A stretch of DNA of 56,813 nucleotides from Pseudomonadota bacterium (GTDB lineage: Bacteria > Pseudomonadota > Gammaproteobacteria > Steroidobacterales > Steroidobacteraceae), in NCBI GenBank assembly GCA_025355105.1, contig JANYAE010000069.1:1-56813 (forward strand). Direction: 5' to 3'. The position numbers and the translations under genes were made by a program. The notes beneath the pieces were generated by a model, which was given only the letters and a program-made list of their open reading frames with translations, did not search any database and was not told the origin of the DNA. Shown in pieces: positions 25,063 to 33,743 of the stretch; positions within the stretch are counted from its first letter, which is position 1; each line of letters starts with the position of its first letter.

Positions 25063-26247
25063 TCAGAGCGGACGGTCCGCCATGTCGAGATGCAGCATCG
25101 TGCCGCGGTACGGGTAGTCCTTGATGAACTCCTCGTTCAGCTCGACGCCGAGCCCGGGCTCGGTCGGTGGGATGATGTAGCCCTCCTCCCAGCGGATCGG
25201 CTTGCGGAGGATGTCCGAGTGGAAGCCCTGCCAGCGCTCGATGCTCTCCTGGATCAGGAAGTTCGGGCTGCAGGTGGCAAGCTGGATGTTGGCCGCGCCG
25301 ACCACCGGCCCGCAGTAGAGGTGCGGCGCGATCTGCACGTGGTGCACCTCGGCCATGGCCGCGATCTTCTTCGCCTCGAGGATGCCGCCGACCCGGCCGA
25401 GGTTCATCTGCAGGATCGCCGCCGAGCCCGCGGCGAGCAGCCGGCCGAAGTCGTACTTGGTCGCCAGCCGCTCGCCGGTCGCGATCGGGATCGAAGTGGC
25501 CCGCGCGACCTTCGCCATCTCCTCGGGCGCGTCCGGCGGTACCGGCTCCTCGAACCACAGCGGATCGTAGCGCTCCAGGCGCCGCGCGAGACGGATCGCT
25601 CCTGCCGCCGTCATCTGCCCGTGGGTGCCGAACAGCAGGTCGGCCTTCGAGCCAACGGCTTCGCGCAGCAGCTTGCAGAAGCGCTCCGAGAGATCAAGCG
25701 CCGCGAGCGACAGCTGGCGGCCGTCAAAGGCCGAGTACGGGCCCGCCGGATCGAACTTGATGGCCGTGAAGCCCTGCCGGACGTACTCCACCGCGCGCTC
25801 CGCCGAGAGCTCGGGATCCTGATAGACATCGACCTTGTCGCCCGGGCGCGCGTAGATGTAGGTGTACGAGCGCAAGCGCTCGTGGACGCGGCCGCCGAGC
25901 AGCTTGTAGACCGGCTGGCCGGCCTCCTTGCCGACGATGTCCCAGCACGCCATCTCGAGCGCGCTCAGCACGCCCATCATCGTCAGGTCCGGGTGCTGCG
26001 TGAAGCCCGCCGAGTACACGCGCCGCCACATCTTCTCGATGTCATGCGGGTCCTCGCCCTGCAGGTAGCGGGCAAAGATGTCCTCGATCATGCGCGCGAC
26101 GAGATGCGGCTCGAACGGCACGCAATAGGCCTCGCCGACGCCCGAGACGTTGCCGTCGGTTGTCAGCTTGACGAACACGAAATAGCGCCCGCCGTAGTGC
26201 GGCGGCGGGTTGCCGACGACGAAGGTCTTGATGTCGGTGAGCTTCAT
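25063..26247 (-). CDS. Mandelate racemase/muconate lactonizing enzyme family protein (enolase superfamily, sugar-acid dehydratase-like)
   Basis: The 394-residue protein has the capping domain (MKLTDIKTFVVGNPPPHYGGRYFVFVKLTTDG) and TIM barrel of the enolase superfamily. Metal-site segments are LLFGTHGQ (near residues 204-211), WFEEPVPPDA (E233) and ATGERLATKYDF (E259), followed by the His of IAPHLYCGP (about H308). The segment usually written D-x-H in D-galactonate or mannonate dehydratases reads G-T-H here, a subgroup variant. These enzymes abstract the proton alpha to a carboxylate, usually dehydrating an acid sugar. ATG at 26247 has GGAG eight bases upstream and follows the aldehyde dehydrogenase stop by 14 bases, which supports one operon. 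Confidence 0.9.
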   Translation of the reverse strand: MKLTDIKTFVVGNPPPHYGGRYFVFVKLTTDGNVSGVGEAYCVPFEPHLVARMIEDIFARYLQGEDPHDIEKMWRRVYSAGFTQHPDLTMMGVLSALEMACWDIVGKEAGQPVYKLLGGRVHERLRSYTYIYARPGDKVDVYQDPELSAERAVEYVRQGFTAIKFDPAGPYSAFDGRQLSLAALDLSERFCKLLREAVGSKADLLFGTHGQMTAAGAIRLARRLERYDPLWFEEPVPPDAPEEMAKVARATSIPIATGERLATKYDFGRLLAAGSAAILQMNLGRVGGILEAKKIAAMAEVHHVQIAPHLYCGPVVGAANIQLATCSPNFLIQESIERWQGFHSDILRKPIRWEEGYIIPPTEPGLGVELNEEFIKDYPYRGTMLHLDMADRPL

Positions 26248-26261
26248 GGCGCCGGCTCCGG

Positions 26262-27695
26262 TCAGGCGGCGTAGAAGCCGTTGATCGCCTTGTACTCGAG
26301 GAACTCCAGCAACCCGTAGACGCCGCACTCGCGGCCGTTGCCCGACTGCTTGAAGCCGCCGAACGGCGCGTCGTAGTCCTGAGCGGCGCCGTTCAGGTAG
26401 ACGCCGCCGGCCCGCAGCCGGCGCGCGACCTGGCGCGCCTTGTCGAGGTCCTGCGTCTGCACGTAGGCCGCGAGCCCGTACGGGGTGTCGTTCGCGATCT
26501 CGATCGCCTGCTCGATCGTGCGAAAGCGCAGCATCGACAGCACCGGCCCGAAGATCTCGTCGCGCGCGACGCTCATGCTGTTGGTGACGTCGGCGAAGAT
26601 CGTCGGTCGCACGTAGAAGCCGACCTCGAGCCCGTTCGGCCGCCCCGGGCCGCCAAGCGCGAGGCGTGCGCCCTCGGCGATGCCGTTCTCGATGCAGCGC
26701 TGGATCTTGTCGAACTGCATCCGCGACGACACCGGGCCGATGTGCTTGCCGGGACGCGAAGGGTCGCCGACCTCGACCGCAGCACCCGCCTTGACGGCGA
26801 TCTCGACGGCGCGGTCATAGTCCGATTCCTCGACCAGCATCCGTGTCGGCGCGTTGCACGACTGGCCGCTGTTGTTGAAGCAGTGCAGCACGCCGCGCTT
26901 GATCGCGGCCTCGAGATCAGAGTCGGCGAAGACGATGTTCGGCGACTTGCCGCCGAGCTCCTGAGCGACGCGCTTGACGGTGTCGGCGGCCGCCTTGGCG
27001 ACGCTGATGCCGGCGCGCGTCGAGCCAGTGAAGGACATCATGTCGATGTCCGGATGGATCGCGAGCGCATGGCCGACGGTCGGGCCAGTGCCCTGCACCA
27101 TGTTGAAGACGCCGGCCGGGTAGCCGGCCTCGTCAATGAACTCGGCGAACAGCTGCGCCGAGAGCGGCGCCTGCTCGCTCGGCTTCAGCACCACGGTGCA
27201 GCCGGCGATCAGCGCCGGCGCGACCTTGGCGCCGACCTGGTTCATCGGCCAGTTCCACGGCGTGATCAGGCCGCAGACGCCGACCGGCTCGCGCACGACC
27301 GCGGCGCGACCGCGGGTCCGCACCTCCCAGTCGAGCGCCAGCGCTGCGGTGATGCTCTCCTTGACGTGGCCGCTGCCGGCGGCGGCCTGCGCGCGCGCCG
27401 ACAAGTCATGCGGCGCGCCCATCTCGGTCGTGATGGCCGTCACCATCTCGTCGTAGCGGCGCTCGTAGACCGCCAGCAGCCGCTCCATCAGTGCCACGCG
27501 CGTCGCCAACGGCAGCGCCGCGTAGGCCGGGAACGCCTGGTGCGCAGCGGCGACCGCGTGATTCGCGTCGGCGGCACCGCCCAGCAGGATTTCGGCGACC
27601 TGGCCCTCGGTGGCCGGGTTGATGACGGCAAAGCGGCCGGCGTCGGCGACCGGGGCCACCCAGCGGCCGGCGATGTAGTGCTGCAGAGTCTTCAC
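26262..27695 (-). CDS. NAD(P)-dependent aldehyde dehydrogenase
   Basis: This 477-residue aldehyde dehydrogenase shows the cofactor segments [33 protein letters not shown] and SFTGSTRAG, the general-base Glu in ELGGKSPN, and the catalytic cysteine in [13 protein letters not shown]. The C-terminal [19 protein letters not shown] is also typical. It oxidises an aldehyde to the acid in the cytoplasm. The GTG at 27695 has TGGAG seven bases upstream and begins exactly at the conserved [11 protein letters not shown]. It is second in the minus-strand operon after the MFS transporter and would act on the imported compound or an intermediate before or after the enolase-superfamily step. Confidence 0.95.
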   Translation of the reverse strand: MKTLQHYIAGRWVAPVADAGRFAVINPATEGQVAEILLGGAADANHAVAAAHQAFPAYAALPLATRVALMERLLAVYERRYDEMVTAITTEMGAPHDLSARAQAAAGSGHVKESITAALALDWEVRTRGRAAVVREPVGVCGLITPWNWPMNQVGAKVAPALIAGCTVVLKPSEQAPLSAQLFAEFIDEAGYPAGVFNMVQGTGPTVGHALAIHPDIDMMSFTGSTRAGISVAKAAADTVKRVAQELGGKSPNIVFADSDLEAAIKRGVLHCFNNSGQSCNAPTRMLVEESDYDRAVEIAVKAGAAVEVGDPSRPGKHIGPVSSRMQFDKIQRCIENGIAEGARLALGGPGRPNGLEVGFYVRPTIFADVTNSMSVARDEIFGPVLSMLRFRTIEQAIEIANDTPYGLAAYVQTQDLDKARQVARRLRAGGVYLNGAAQDYDAPFGGFKQSGNGRECGVYGLLEFLEYKAINGFYAA

Positions 27696-27814
27696 GGAGA
27701 AACTCCAGAGTGATGGGGGAAAGCTTCGATGCACCGGCGCCGCAGCCCGGGCCCGCGGCGGTGGTCGGCGTGCCGCAACCCGGCGCGAGCGCGCGGCGCG
27801 CGGTCGGCCGCCGG

Positions 27815-29137
27815 CTAGTGCTCCACGGGCACGCCGGTCGCCCGTTCTTCGTTCGCCACGATGTCCTTGATCGACCAGAAATAGTGCGCGGTGGCCCAGA
27901 AGCCGAGCGGCGCGACGCACAGCATCGCGAGGCGCAGCGACTCCGGGTTCGAGACGTGACCGGGACCGAACCAGTCGCTCAGGCCGCCGATCAGCGGCGG
28001 TGCGATCACGAGATTGCCGACGTTGGCGACGAACAGCGTCGTCGCGCAGAACATGGCCCGCATCGGCGGCGGTGCGAGATTATTGAGCAGGCCGAAGCAG
28101 GGGCCGATGTAGAAGTAGATCGACGGCACGAAGATCCACAGGTAGACCTGGGCCCAGAACAGCGAGTGCGTCCAGTAGACGCCGATCGAGGCGACGGTCG
28201 CGATGCCGATCCAGTAGCCCATCAGGCGCACGACGCGGCGCGGGTCGCGCATCGGCTTCAATGCGATCAGCCAGCCCGTAAACAGGGTCGCGGCGGTGCC
28301 GCCCAGCAGATGCATGTTGCCGGTGATCGCGCCGGCCTCGCCGGGCGTCAGCTTGAACGCGAGCTGCAGGTAGGTCGGGGTCCAGTACATGAGGCCCCAG
28401 CCCCAGAGCGCGGTCAGCGCGCTCCCCGCCATCACGTGCACGGCGGCGCGCTGCTCCCAGAGGAAGCGCATCGTCGCGAGGAACGGCGGCGCAACGATGT
28501 CGTCCTTGTGGTCGAGCTGGCCACGGCGCGGCTCACGCACCGTCAGCCAGACGGCGAGTCCGGCGAGCACGCCCGGGACGCCGAGCACCATGAACACCTG
28601 CCGCCAGCCGTAGCGGTCGGCGATCGCGCCGGCGATCTGGTAGGCGACGAAGGCGCCGATCGGCGCACCGAGCGAGAAGATCGTCAGCGCCATCGGCCGC
28701 CGCGCGGCCGGGAAGTAGTCCGACAGCAGCGAGTTCGCACCGGGCGTGCCGCCGGCCTCGCCGACCCCGACGCCGATGCGCGCCAGCACGAACAGCGTCT
28801 GGCTGCGCGCCAGGCCGGTGACGGTCGTCATCACCGACCAGGCGACCATCGAGATCGCGATGATGTTGCGCCGGCTGTGGCGGTCGATCAGGTACGAGAT
28901 CGGGAAGCCGAGCGCCACGTAGAAGAAGGCTATCGGCCAGGCCGTGACCAGCGACACGCCAAGGTTGGTCAGCTGCAGCTCCGCCCGGATCGGTTCGAGC
29001 ACGGTCGAGGTCACGTAGCGGTCGGCGATGCTCAGCGTGTAGACGGCGACCATCATGATCAGCACGTACCAGCGTGCCGCCATCGACGGCATGTGTCGCG
29101 CCACGTCCGCCTGAATCGCGTCGGCGTTCGCCGTCAT
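27815..29137 (-). CDS. Major facilitator superfamily transporter
   Basis: The 440-residue product is a 12-helix MFS permease. The loop 2-3 motif is FPISYLIDRHSRRNIIAISMV, and the helix 5 region RIGVGVGEAGGTPGANSLLSDYFPAARRPMAL is typical of the Spinster/hexuronate-like group. It probably imports an organic acid across the inner membrane. The ATG at 29137 follows a G-rich ribosome site. It heads the operon with the aldehyde dehydrogenase, enolase-superfamily enzyme and 2-oxoglutarate oxygenase (gap of 119 bases to the next gene) and is divergent from the hydroxyacid dehydrogenase gene, so the operon is best read as a complete uptake-and-degradation unit. Confidence 0.93.
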   Translation of the reverse strand: MTANADAIQADVARHMPSMAARWYVLIMMVAVYTLSIADRYVTSTVLEPIRAELQLTNLGVSLVTAWPIAFFYVALGFPISYLIDRHSRRNIIAISMVAWSVMTTVTGLARSQTLFVLARIGVGVGEAGGTPGANSLLSDYFPAARRPMALTIFSLGAPIGAFVAYQIAGAIADRYGWRQVFMVLGVPGVLAGLAVWLTVREPRRGQLDHKDDIVAPPFLATMRFLWEQRAAVHVMAGSALTALWGWGLMYWTPTYLQLAFKLTPGEAGAITGNMHLLGGTAATLFTGWLIALKPMRDPRRVVRLMGYWIGIATVASIGVYWTHSLFWAQVYLWIFVPSIYFYIGPCFGLLNNLAPPPMRAMFCATTLFVANVGNLVIAPPLIGGLSDWFGPGHVSNPESLRLAMLCVAPLGFWATAHYFWSIKDIVANEERATGVPVEH

Positions 29138-29458
29138 GTGATCGTGCCCCCCTCGCTACCGGTACCGGAGTTATAGCAGCTTCGCCTGTTCCCCCGTCCG
29201 CCGGCCCGCAACCGGCCCTGGACCGGCCACGGCGCGGCGGCCCGTCAGACACCATTATGGCCGCCGCTTCCGTACGGCCGGTGGCTATTTCGCCCGGTAC
29301 GGGCCGTTGAAAATGTCTTTGCCGCTGACCCCAAAAAAATTGACTTGTTCGCGGTTTTCCTGAGCCGCTAGCCTGACCCGGTCCTTGGCCCAGGCGCGCG
29401 GACGGTCCCGCCAGGGCATCGATATTCCGGCGTCGGCACACGGCCACTGAGGGAACGC
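29138..29458. other. Divergent promoter region between MFS and hydroxyacid dehydrogenase genes
   Basis: This 321-base gap has no gene. It becomes AT-richer at its right end (CCCCAAAAAAATTGACTTG near 29330-29348). TTGACT at 29340-29345 could be a -35 box for the plus-strand gene, but no convincing -10 sits at normal spacing. Confidence 0.35.
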
Positions 29459-30439
29459 ATGAAGAACAGCCGCATCGGCTTCATCGGGCTCGGCAACGTC
29501 GGCGGCAGCCTCGCCAGCAACCTGCTGCGGCACGGCGTGGATCTCACGGTCCGCGATCTCAACGAGGACCTGGTCGCGCGGTTCGTGGCGCTGGGCGCCA
29601 ATCTGGGCAACTCGCCCAAGGACATCGCCGAGCAGGTCGACATCATCATCACCTGCCTGCCCTCCCCGGCCGCCACCGCGGCGGTCATGGAGAGCCCGGA
29701 CGGCATCCTCGCGGGCCTGAGCGCCGGCAAGATCTGGCTCGAGATGAGCACCACCGACGAGGCTGAGGTCAAACGCCTCGCGCCACTGGTCGAGGCCAAG
29801 GGGGCGACCGCGATGGACTGCCCGGTGTCGGGCGGCTGCCACCGCGCCGCGACCGGCAACATCTCGATCTTCGCCGGCGGCACCCGCGCCGCTTTCGAGC
29901 GGGTGCTGCCGACGCTGTCGATGCTGGGCTGCCAGATCCTGCACACCGGGCCGCTCGGCTCGGCGTCGGTCCTCAAGGTCATGACCAACTTCCTGTGCAC
30001 GGTGCACCTCGTGGCGCTGGCCGAGGCGCTGACGACGATGAAGGTCGTCGGCATGGACATGAACACCGTCTATGAGGCGATCCGCATCTCCTCCGGAAAT
30101 TCGTTCGTCCACGAGACCGAGTCGCAGGTGATCCTGAACGGCAGCCGCGACATCAGCTTCACGATGGATCTCGTGATCAAGGACGTGGGGCTGTTCGACC
30201 ACATCGCCAGCGAGCATCACGTGCCGCTCGAGCTCTCGCCGTTGGTACTCAGCATCTTCAAGGACGGCGAGCGGCGCTACGGGCCACGCGAATTGTCGCC
30301 GAACATCATCCGCCGACTCGAGGAGGCCTGCGCGGTGCGCGTGCTCGGCACCGGCTTCCCGGCGCAGCTGACCGACGAGCATCCCAAGGAAGCAGGCTAC
30401 GAGGTCGTACCGCGCGGCCGCATCAAACCCGCCGCCTGA
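29459..30439 (+). CDS. 3-hydroxyisobutyrate dehydrogenase-like NAD(P)-dependent beta-hydroxyacid dehydrogenase
   Basis: This 326-residue protein has the family's N-terminal Rossmann motif (RIGFIGLGNVGGSLASNLL), the substrate-loop signature MDCPVSGGCHRAATGNISIFAGG, the catalytic lysine region VLKVMTNFLCTVHLVALAEAL and the C-terminal KDVGLFDHIASEHHVPLEL. Members oxidise or reduce 3-hydroxy acids such as 3-hydroxyisobutyrate or tartronate semialdehyde. ATG at 29459 follows GAGGGA. It is divergent from the MFS operon and followed by a convergent LysR gene, so it probably handles an acid produced by that operon. Carnitine dehydrogenase, which belongs to a different family, was considered and set aside. 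Confidence 0.92.
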   Translation: MKNSRIGFIGLGNVGGSLASNLLRHGVDLTVRDLNEDLVARFVALGANLGNSPKDIAEQVDIIITCLPSPAATAAVMESPDGILAGLSAGKIWLEMSTTDEAEVKRLAPLVEAKGATAMDCPVSGGCHRAATGNISIFAGGTRAAFERVLPTLSMLGCQILHTGPLGSASVLKVMTNFLCTVHLVALAEALTTMKVVGMDMNTVYEAIRISSGNSFVHETESQVILNGSRDISFTMDLVIKDVGLFDHIASEHHVPLELSPLVLSIFKDGERRYGPRELSPNIIRRLEEACAVRVLGTGFPAQLTDEHPKEAGYEVVPRGRIKPAA

Positions 30440-30463
30440 GCACGACGGCCCGGGCGGCGGTCG

Positions 30464-31369
30464 TCAGCCCGGCGCCACGCTCGCGGCGAGGAAGTCGATG
30501 AAGGTGCGCACCCGCGGATGGTCGCTGAGCTCGCGGCGGCAGATCAGGCCCCAGCCACCGGGGCACCGCGTCTGATGCGCGACCGGGCGCACCAGCCGGC
30601 CGGAGGCCAGCTCCTCGTCGACGAAGGGTCCGTTGACCAGCGCGACGCCGCTGCCGCCGAGCGCGAACTCGAGCGCGAGCGCGAGCGTATCGACGACCAC
30701 GCTGGCGTCGGGGGTGTACGGCACGTTCGCCGAACCGAACCACACGTCCCAGTTGCGCGTCTCGGAGTAGATGACGACGAGCGGCAGCTGCATCAGATCG
30801 GCCGGCTCCGGGCGCTCGCCGAGTCGCGCGCGCAACGCCGGGCTGCAGACCGGAAACAACTGGTAGTCGAACAACGGCAGCCAGCAGTACTCGGGCCCAG
30901 GCGGCGCCTCGCAGTAGACGAGACCGACGTCGCCGATCGACTCGTCGAACTCCCAGTCCGGCGCGCAGGTCGACAGCAGCAGGTGGATGTCCGGGTGCGC
31001 GGCGACGAAGCGCGGGATGCGCGGCGCAAGCCAGCGGATCGATGCCGTGACGTAGGTCTGCACCCGCAGCGGGCGCTGCGACTGCGCGCGGCGGATGGTC
31101 TCCGAGCCCTCGATCAGCAGATCTAGCGCCTTGCGCGCGTAGCTGTAGAACAGGCGGCCCTCGGCGGTCGGCACGATGCTGCGACCCTCGCGCGAGAACA
31201 GCGGCACGCCGAATTCCTCCTCGAGCAGCTGGATCTGGTGGCTGACGGCAGGGTGCGTCAGGCACAGTTCCTCGGCGGCTTCCCGTACACTCTGCCGCCG
31301 GATCGTCGCCTCGAAGCCCTTGAGGGCGTTGAGCGGCGGCAACTTCCGGAGATCGATCTTGCCGGACAA
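30464..31369 (-). CDS. LysR-family transcriptional regulator
   Basis: The 301-residue protein has an N-terminal winged helix-turn-helix (LNALKGFEATIRRQSVREAAEELCLTHPAVSHQIQLLEEEFGVPLFSREG) and a LysR effector domain (PLRVQTYVTASIRWLAPRIPRF onward), similar to GcvA-type regulators. TTG at 31369 is chosen because AGGAGGG stands three bases upstream and the domain starts immediately. A far longer open frame in the same direction is a shadow of the GMC gene. It is divergent from the GMC oxidoreductase, 141 bases apart, which is the most likely target gene. Confidence 0.92.
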   Translation of the reverse strand: MSGKIDLRKLPPLNALKGFEATIRRQSVREAAEELCLTHPAVSHQIQLLEEEFGVPLFSREGRSIVPTAEGRLFYSYARKALDLLIEGSETIRRAQSQRPLRVQTYVTASIRWLAPRIPRFVAAHPDIHLLLSTCAPDWEFDESIGDVGLVYCEAPPGPEYCWLPLFDYQLFPVCSPALRARLGERPEPADLMQLPLVVIYSETRNWDVWFGSANVPYTPDASVVVDTLALALEFALGGSGVALVNGPFVDEELASGRLVRPVAHQTRCPGGWGLICRRELSDHPRVRTFIDFLAASVAPG

Positions 31370-31510
31370 GAACCCTCCTGCGGGACGCGGTGGCGAGCGC
31401 CGGCTGTCGGCAGGCCAGGCGCGAGCCGCTAGCGTAGCAGGCGGCCGCCTGCAGCCCCAGCGAACGGCGATTCCGAACGCAACCGGCTCGGCGGAGCGCC
31501 CGGCGCGACA

Positions 31511-33121
31511 GTGACCGAACACGACTACATCATCGTCGGCGCGGGCTCGGCAGGCGCCGTCCTCGCCGCGCGCCTGACCGAGGGCGGCCGCTGCAGCGTG
31601 CTGCTGCTCGAGGCCGGCGGCTCGGACCTCAGCCCCTGGATTCAGGTGCCGATCGGTTACGGGCTGACCTTCCAGAACCCGCGCTACAACTGGATGTACG
31701 AGGCCGAGGCGGATCCGGCGATCGCCGGCCGCCGCACCTACGTGCCGCGCGGCAAGGTGCTCGGCGGCTCGAGCGCCATCAACGCGATGGTCTACGTCCG
31801 CGGCCAGCGGGGCGACTTCGACGACTGGGCGGCCGCCGGCAACCCCGGCTGGGCATGGCGCGACGTGCTGCCGTACTTCAAGAAGTCCGAGGACCACGCC
31901 TGGGGTGCCTCGGAGCACCACGGCGCCGGCGGCCCGATGCACGTGGCCGACGTCAGCGGCGACGTCCACCCGCTGTGCGACACGTTCATCGAAGCCTGTG
32001 GCGCGCTCGGCGCGCGCCGGACCCGCGACTTCAATGGCGGTGAGCTTGAGGGCGCGGGACTGTGGCAGGTGACGATCAAGAACGGCGTCCGCGTCTCCAC
32101 CGCCTCGGCCTTCCTGCGGCCGGCACGCCGCCGCCGCGAGCTGGAGGTCCGCACGCACGCGCGCGTGACGCGTCTCTTGATCGAGGCAGGCGAGGCGCGC
32201 GGCGTCGAGTACCTGCGCGGCGGCGAGCGGCAGACCGCGCGCGCACGGCGCGAGGTCATCCTCTGCGCCGGCGCGATCAACTCGCCGCAGCTGCTGCAGC
32301 TGTCCGGCATCGGCGACCCGGCACTGCTCGCGCCGCTCGGCATCCCGCTGCTGCGCGCCGCGCCGCGCGTCGGCCAGGGGCTGCAGGATCACCTGGCGGC
32401 ATCGTACTTCTATCGCTCGCGCGTGCCGACGCTCAACAACCTGCTGTCGCCGCTGTGGCGCAAGGCCTGGGCGGGCCTTCGCTACCTGCTGACGCGCCGC
32501 GGGCCGCTCGCGATGAGCGTCAACCAGGCCGGTGCCTTCCTGCGAAGCCGACCGGGGCTCGAGCGCCCGAACCTGCACCTCTACTTCAACCCGATCAGCT
32601 ATACCGCCAGCAGCGGCCCGCGGCGCAAGCTCATGAACCCGGACCCTTTCGCCGCCTTCCTGATGTCGTTCAACAGCTGTCGGCCGACGAGCCGCGGCGC
32701 GGTCGCGATCGTCAGCGCCGACCCGCTGGCCGCGCCTTCGATCCGCACCAATTTCCTCGCGACGGCGGAGGACGTCGCCGACGTCTACGACGGCGCGCGG
32801 GTCCTGCGTCGGATCGCGGCGATGCCACCGCTCGCGGCCGTCATCGAGCGCGAATACCTGCCCGGCCCGGGAGTCGTGGCTGACGCCGACGTGCTCGCCG
32901 ACTTTCGCGCCCGCGCAGGCTCCGTCTACCATGCGTCGTGTACCTGCGCGATGGGGCCGGACCCGGCGCGCGCCGTCGTCGACGCGAGGCTGCGCGTGCA
33001 TGGCGTCGGGCGGCTGCGGGTCGTCGACGCCTCGGTGTTCCCGAGCGTGACCAGCGGCAACACCAATGCACCGACGATCATGGTGGCGGAGCGCGCCGCC
33101 GATCTCATTCAAGCGGGCTAG
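31511..33121 (+). CDS. GMC-family FAD oxidoreductase (choline-dehydrogenase-like)
   Basis: The 536-residue flavoenzyme has the FAD motif IIVGAGSAGAVLAARLTE, the GMC signature 1 PRGKVLGGSSAINAMVYVRGQRGDFDDWA, signature 2 GAINSPQLLQLSGIGD, and the C-terminal active site VYHASCTCAMG (base His) with SGNTNAPTIMVAERAADLI. Close families are choline dehydrogenase and other alcohol dehydrogenases that pass electrons to the respiratory chain. The GTG start has no strong ribosome site. It is followed after 31 bases by the HD-domain gene in the same direction. The setting of betaine genes makes an N-methylated alcohol a plausible substrate, but BetA itself cannot be claimed. Confidence 0.92.
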   Translation: MTEHDYIIVGAGSAGAVLAARLTEGGRCSVLLLEAGGSDLSPWIQVPIGYGLTFQNPRYNWMYEAEADPAIAGRRTYVPRGKVLGGSSAINAMVYVRGQRGDFDDWAAAGNPGWAWRDVLPYFKKSEDHAWGASEHHGAGGPMHVADVSGDVHPLCDTFIEACGALGARRTRDFNGGELEGAGLWQVTIKNGVRVSTASAFLRPARRRRELEVRTHARVTRLLIEAGEARGVEYLRGGERQTARARREVILCAGAINSPQLLQLSGIGDPALLAPLGIPLLRAAPRVGQGLQDHLAASYFYRSRVPTLNNLLSPLWRKAWAGLRYLLTRRGPLAMSVNQAGAFLRSRPGLERPNLHLYFNPISYTASSGPRRKLMNPDPFAAFLMSFNSCRPTSRGAVAIVSADPLAAPSIRTNFLATAEDVADVYDGARVLRRIAAMPPLAAVIEREYLPGPGVVADADVLADFRARAGSVYHASCTCAMGPDPARAVVDARLRVHGVGRLRVVDASVFPSVTSGNTNAPTIMVAERAADLIQAG

Positions 33122-33152
33122 CGGCGGCGCGGGCGCCGCCCAGGGGAAAGCG

Positions 33153-33734
33153 ATGAGCACGACGGTCGGCTTCCGGCAGATGAAGGATGGCACGCGCGAG
33201 GACTACCAGCTGCTCGGACGGCTCGAGCACGAATACGCCCTGGCGCTTCCGGACCGCATCTTTGCCGCGCTCGCCAGGCTCGACACAGGCCTGGCCGGAT
33301 ATCCGGTGAGCCGGCTCGGCCACTCGCTGCAGGCGGCGACGCGCGCGCTGCGCGATGGCGCTGACACCGAGCTGGTGGTTGCCGCGCTGGTGCACGACGT
33401 CGGCGACGACCTCGCGCCCTACAATCACGCCGAGGTCGCGGCGGCGATCCTGCGCCCGTACGTGCGCGCCGAGGTCAGCTGGATCGTCGAGCAGCACGGG
33501 CTGTTCCAGAGTTACTACTACGCGCACCACTACGATCGCGACCGCAACGGCCGCGAGCGCTTCCGCGGCCATCGCTGGTTCGACGCCTGCGCGGCGTTCT
33601 GCGAGCGCTGGGACCAGCTCTCCTTCGATCCCGCCTACCCAAGCGAGCCGCTCGAGCGGTTCGTGCCGCTGCTGCGCGAGGTCTTTGGCCGCCCGGCGCA
33701 CGACCCCCGTTACGTCGGCGCCGCCGGCGTCTAG
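33153..33734 (+). CDS. HD-domain protein, candidate MIOX/PhnZ-type diiron oxygenase
   Basis: This 193-residue protein is a compact HD domain. The metal ligands line up as H57 (RLGHSLQAA), H81-D82 (ALVHDVGDD), H92 (YNHAEVAA), H115 (VEQHGLF) and D154 (ERWDQLSF). Four histidines and two aspartates in this order are the set used by the mixed-valence diiron oxygenases MIOX, PhnZ and TmpB, which cleave C-C or C-P bonds or oxidise betaine-like phosphonates. Ordinary HD phosphohydrolases also share the core. ATG at 33153 follows AGGGGA. It is downstream of the GMC gene (31 bases) and convergent with the permease pair. Oxygenase activity is inference from the ligand pattern and small size. Confidence 0.8.
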   Translation: MSTTVGFRQMKDGTREDYQLLGRLEHEYALALPDRIFAALARLDTGLAGYPVSRLGHSLQAATRALRDGADTELVVAALVHDVGDDLAPYNHAEVAAAILRPYVRAEVSWIVEQHGLFQSYYYAHHYDRDRNGRERFRGHRWFDACAAFCERWDQLSFDPAYPSEPLERFVPLLREVFGRPAHDPRYVGAAGV

Positions 33735-33743
33735 CGGCGCGCG

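Noticed and set aside
29459..30439. L-carnitine dehydrogenase
   Set aside because: Carnitine dehydrogenases belong to the 3-hydroxyacyl-CoA dehydrogenase family. The motifs here are those of 3-hydroxyisobutyrate-type dehydrogenases.
31370..33193. Long minus-strand frame continuing upstream of the LysR gene
   Set aside because: It is antisense to the GMC gene, whose motifs are complete, and its translation is low-complexity. LysR begins at TTG 31369.
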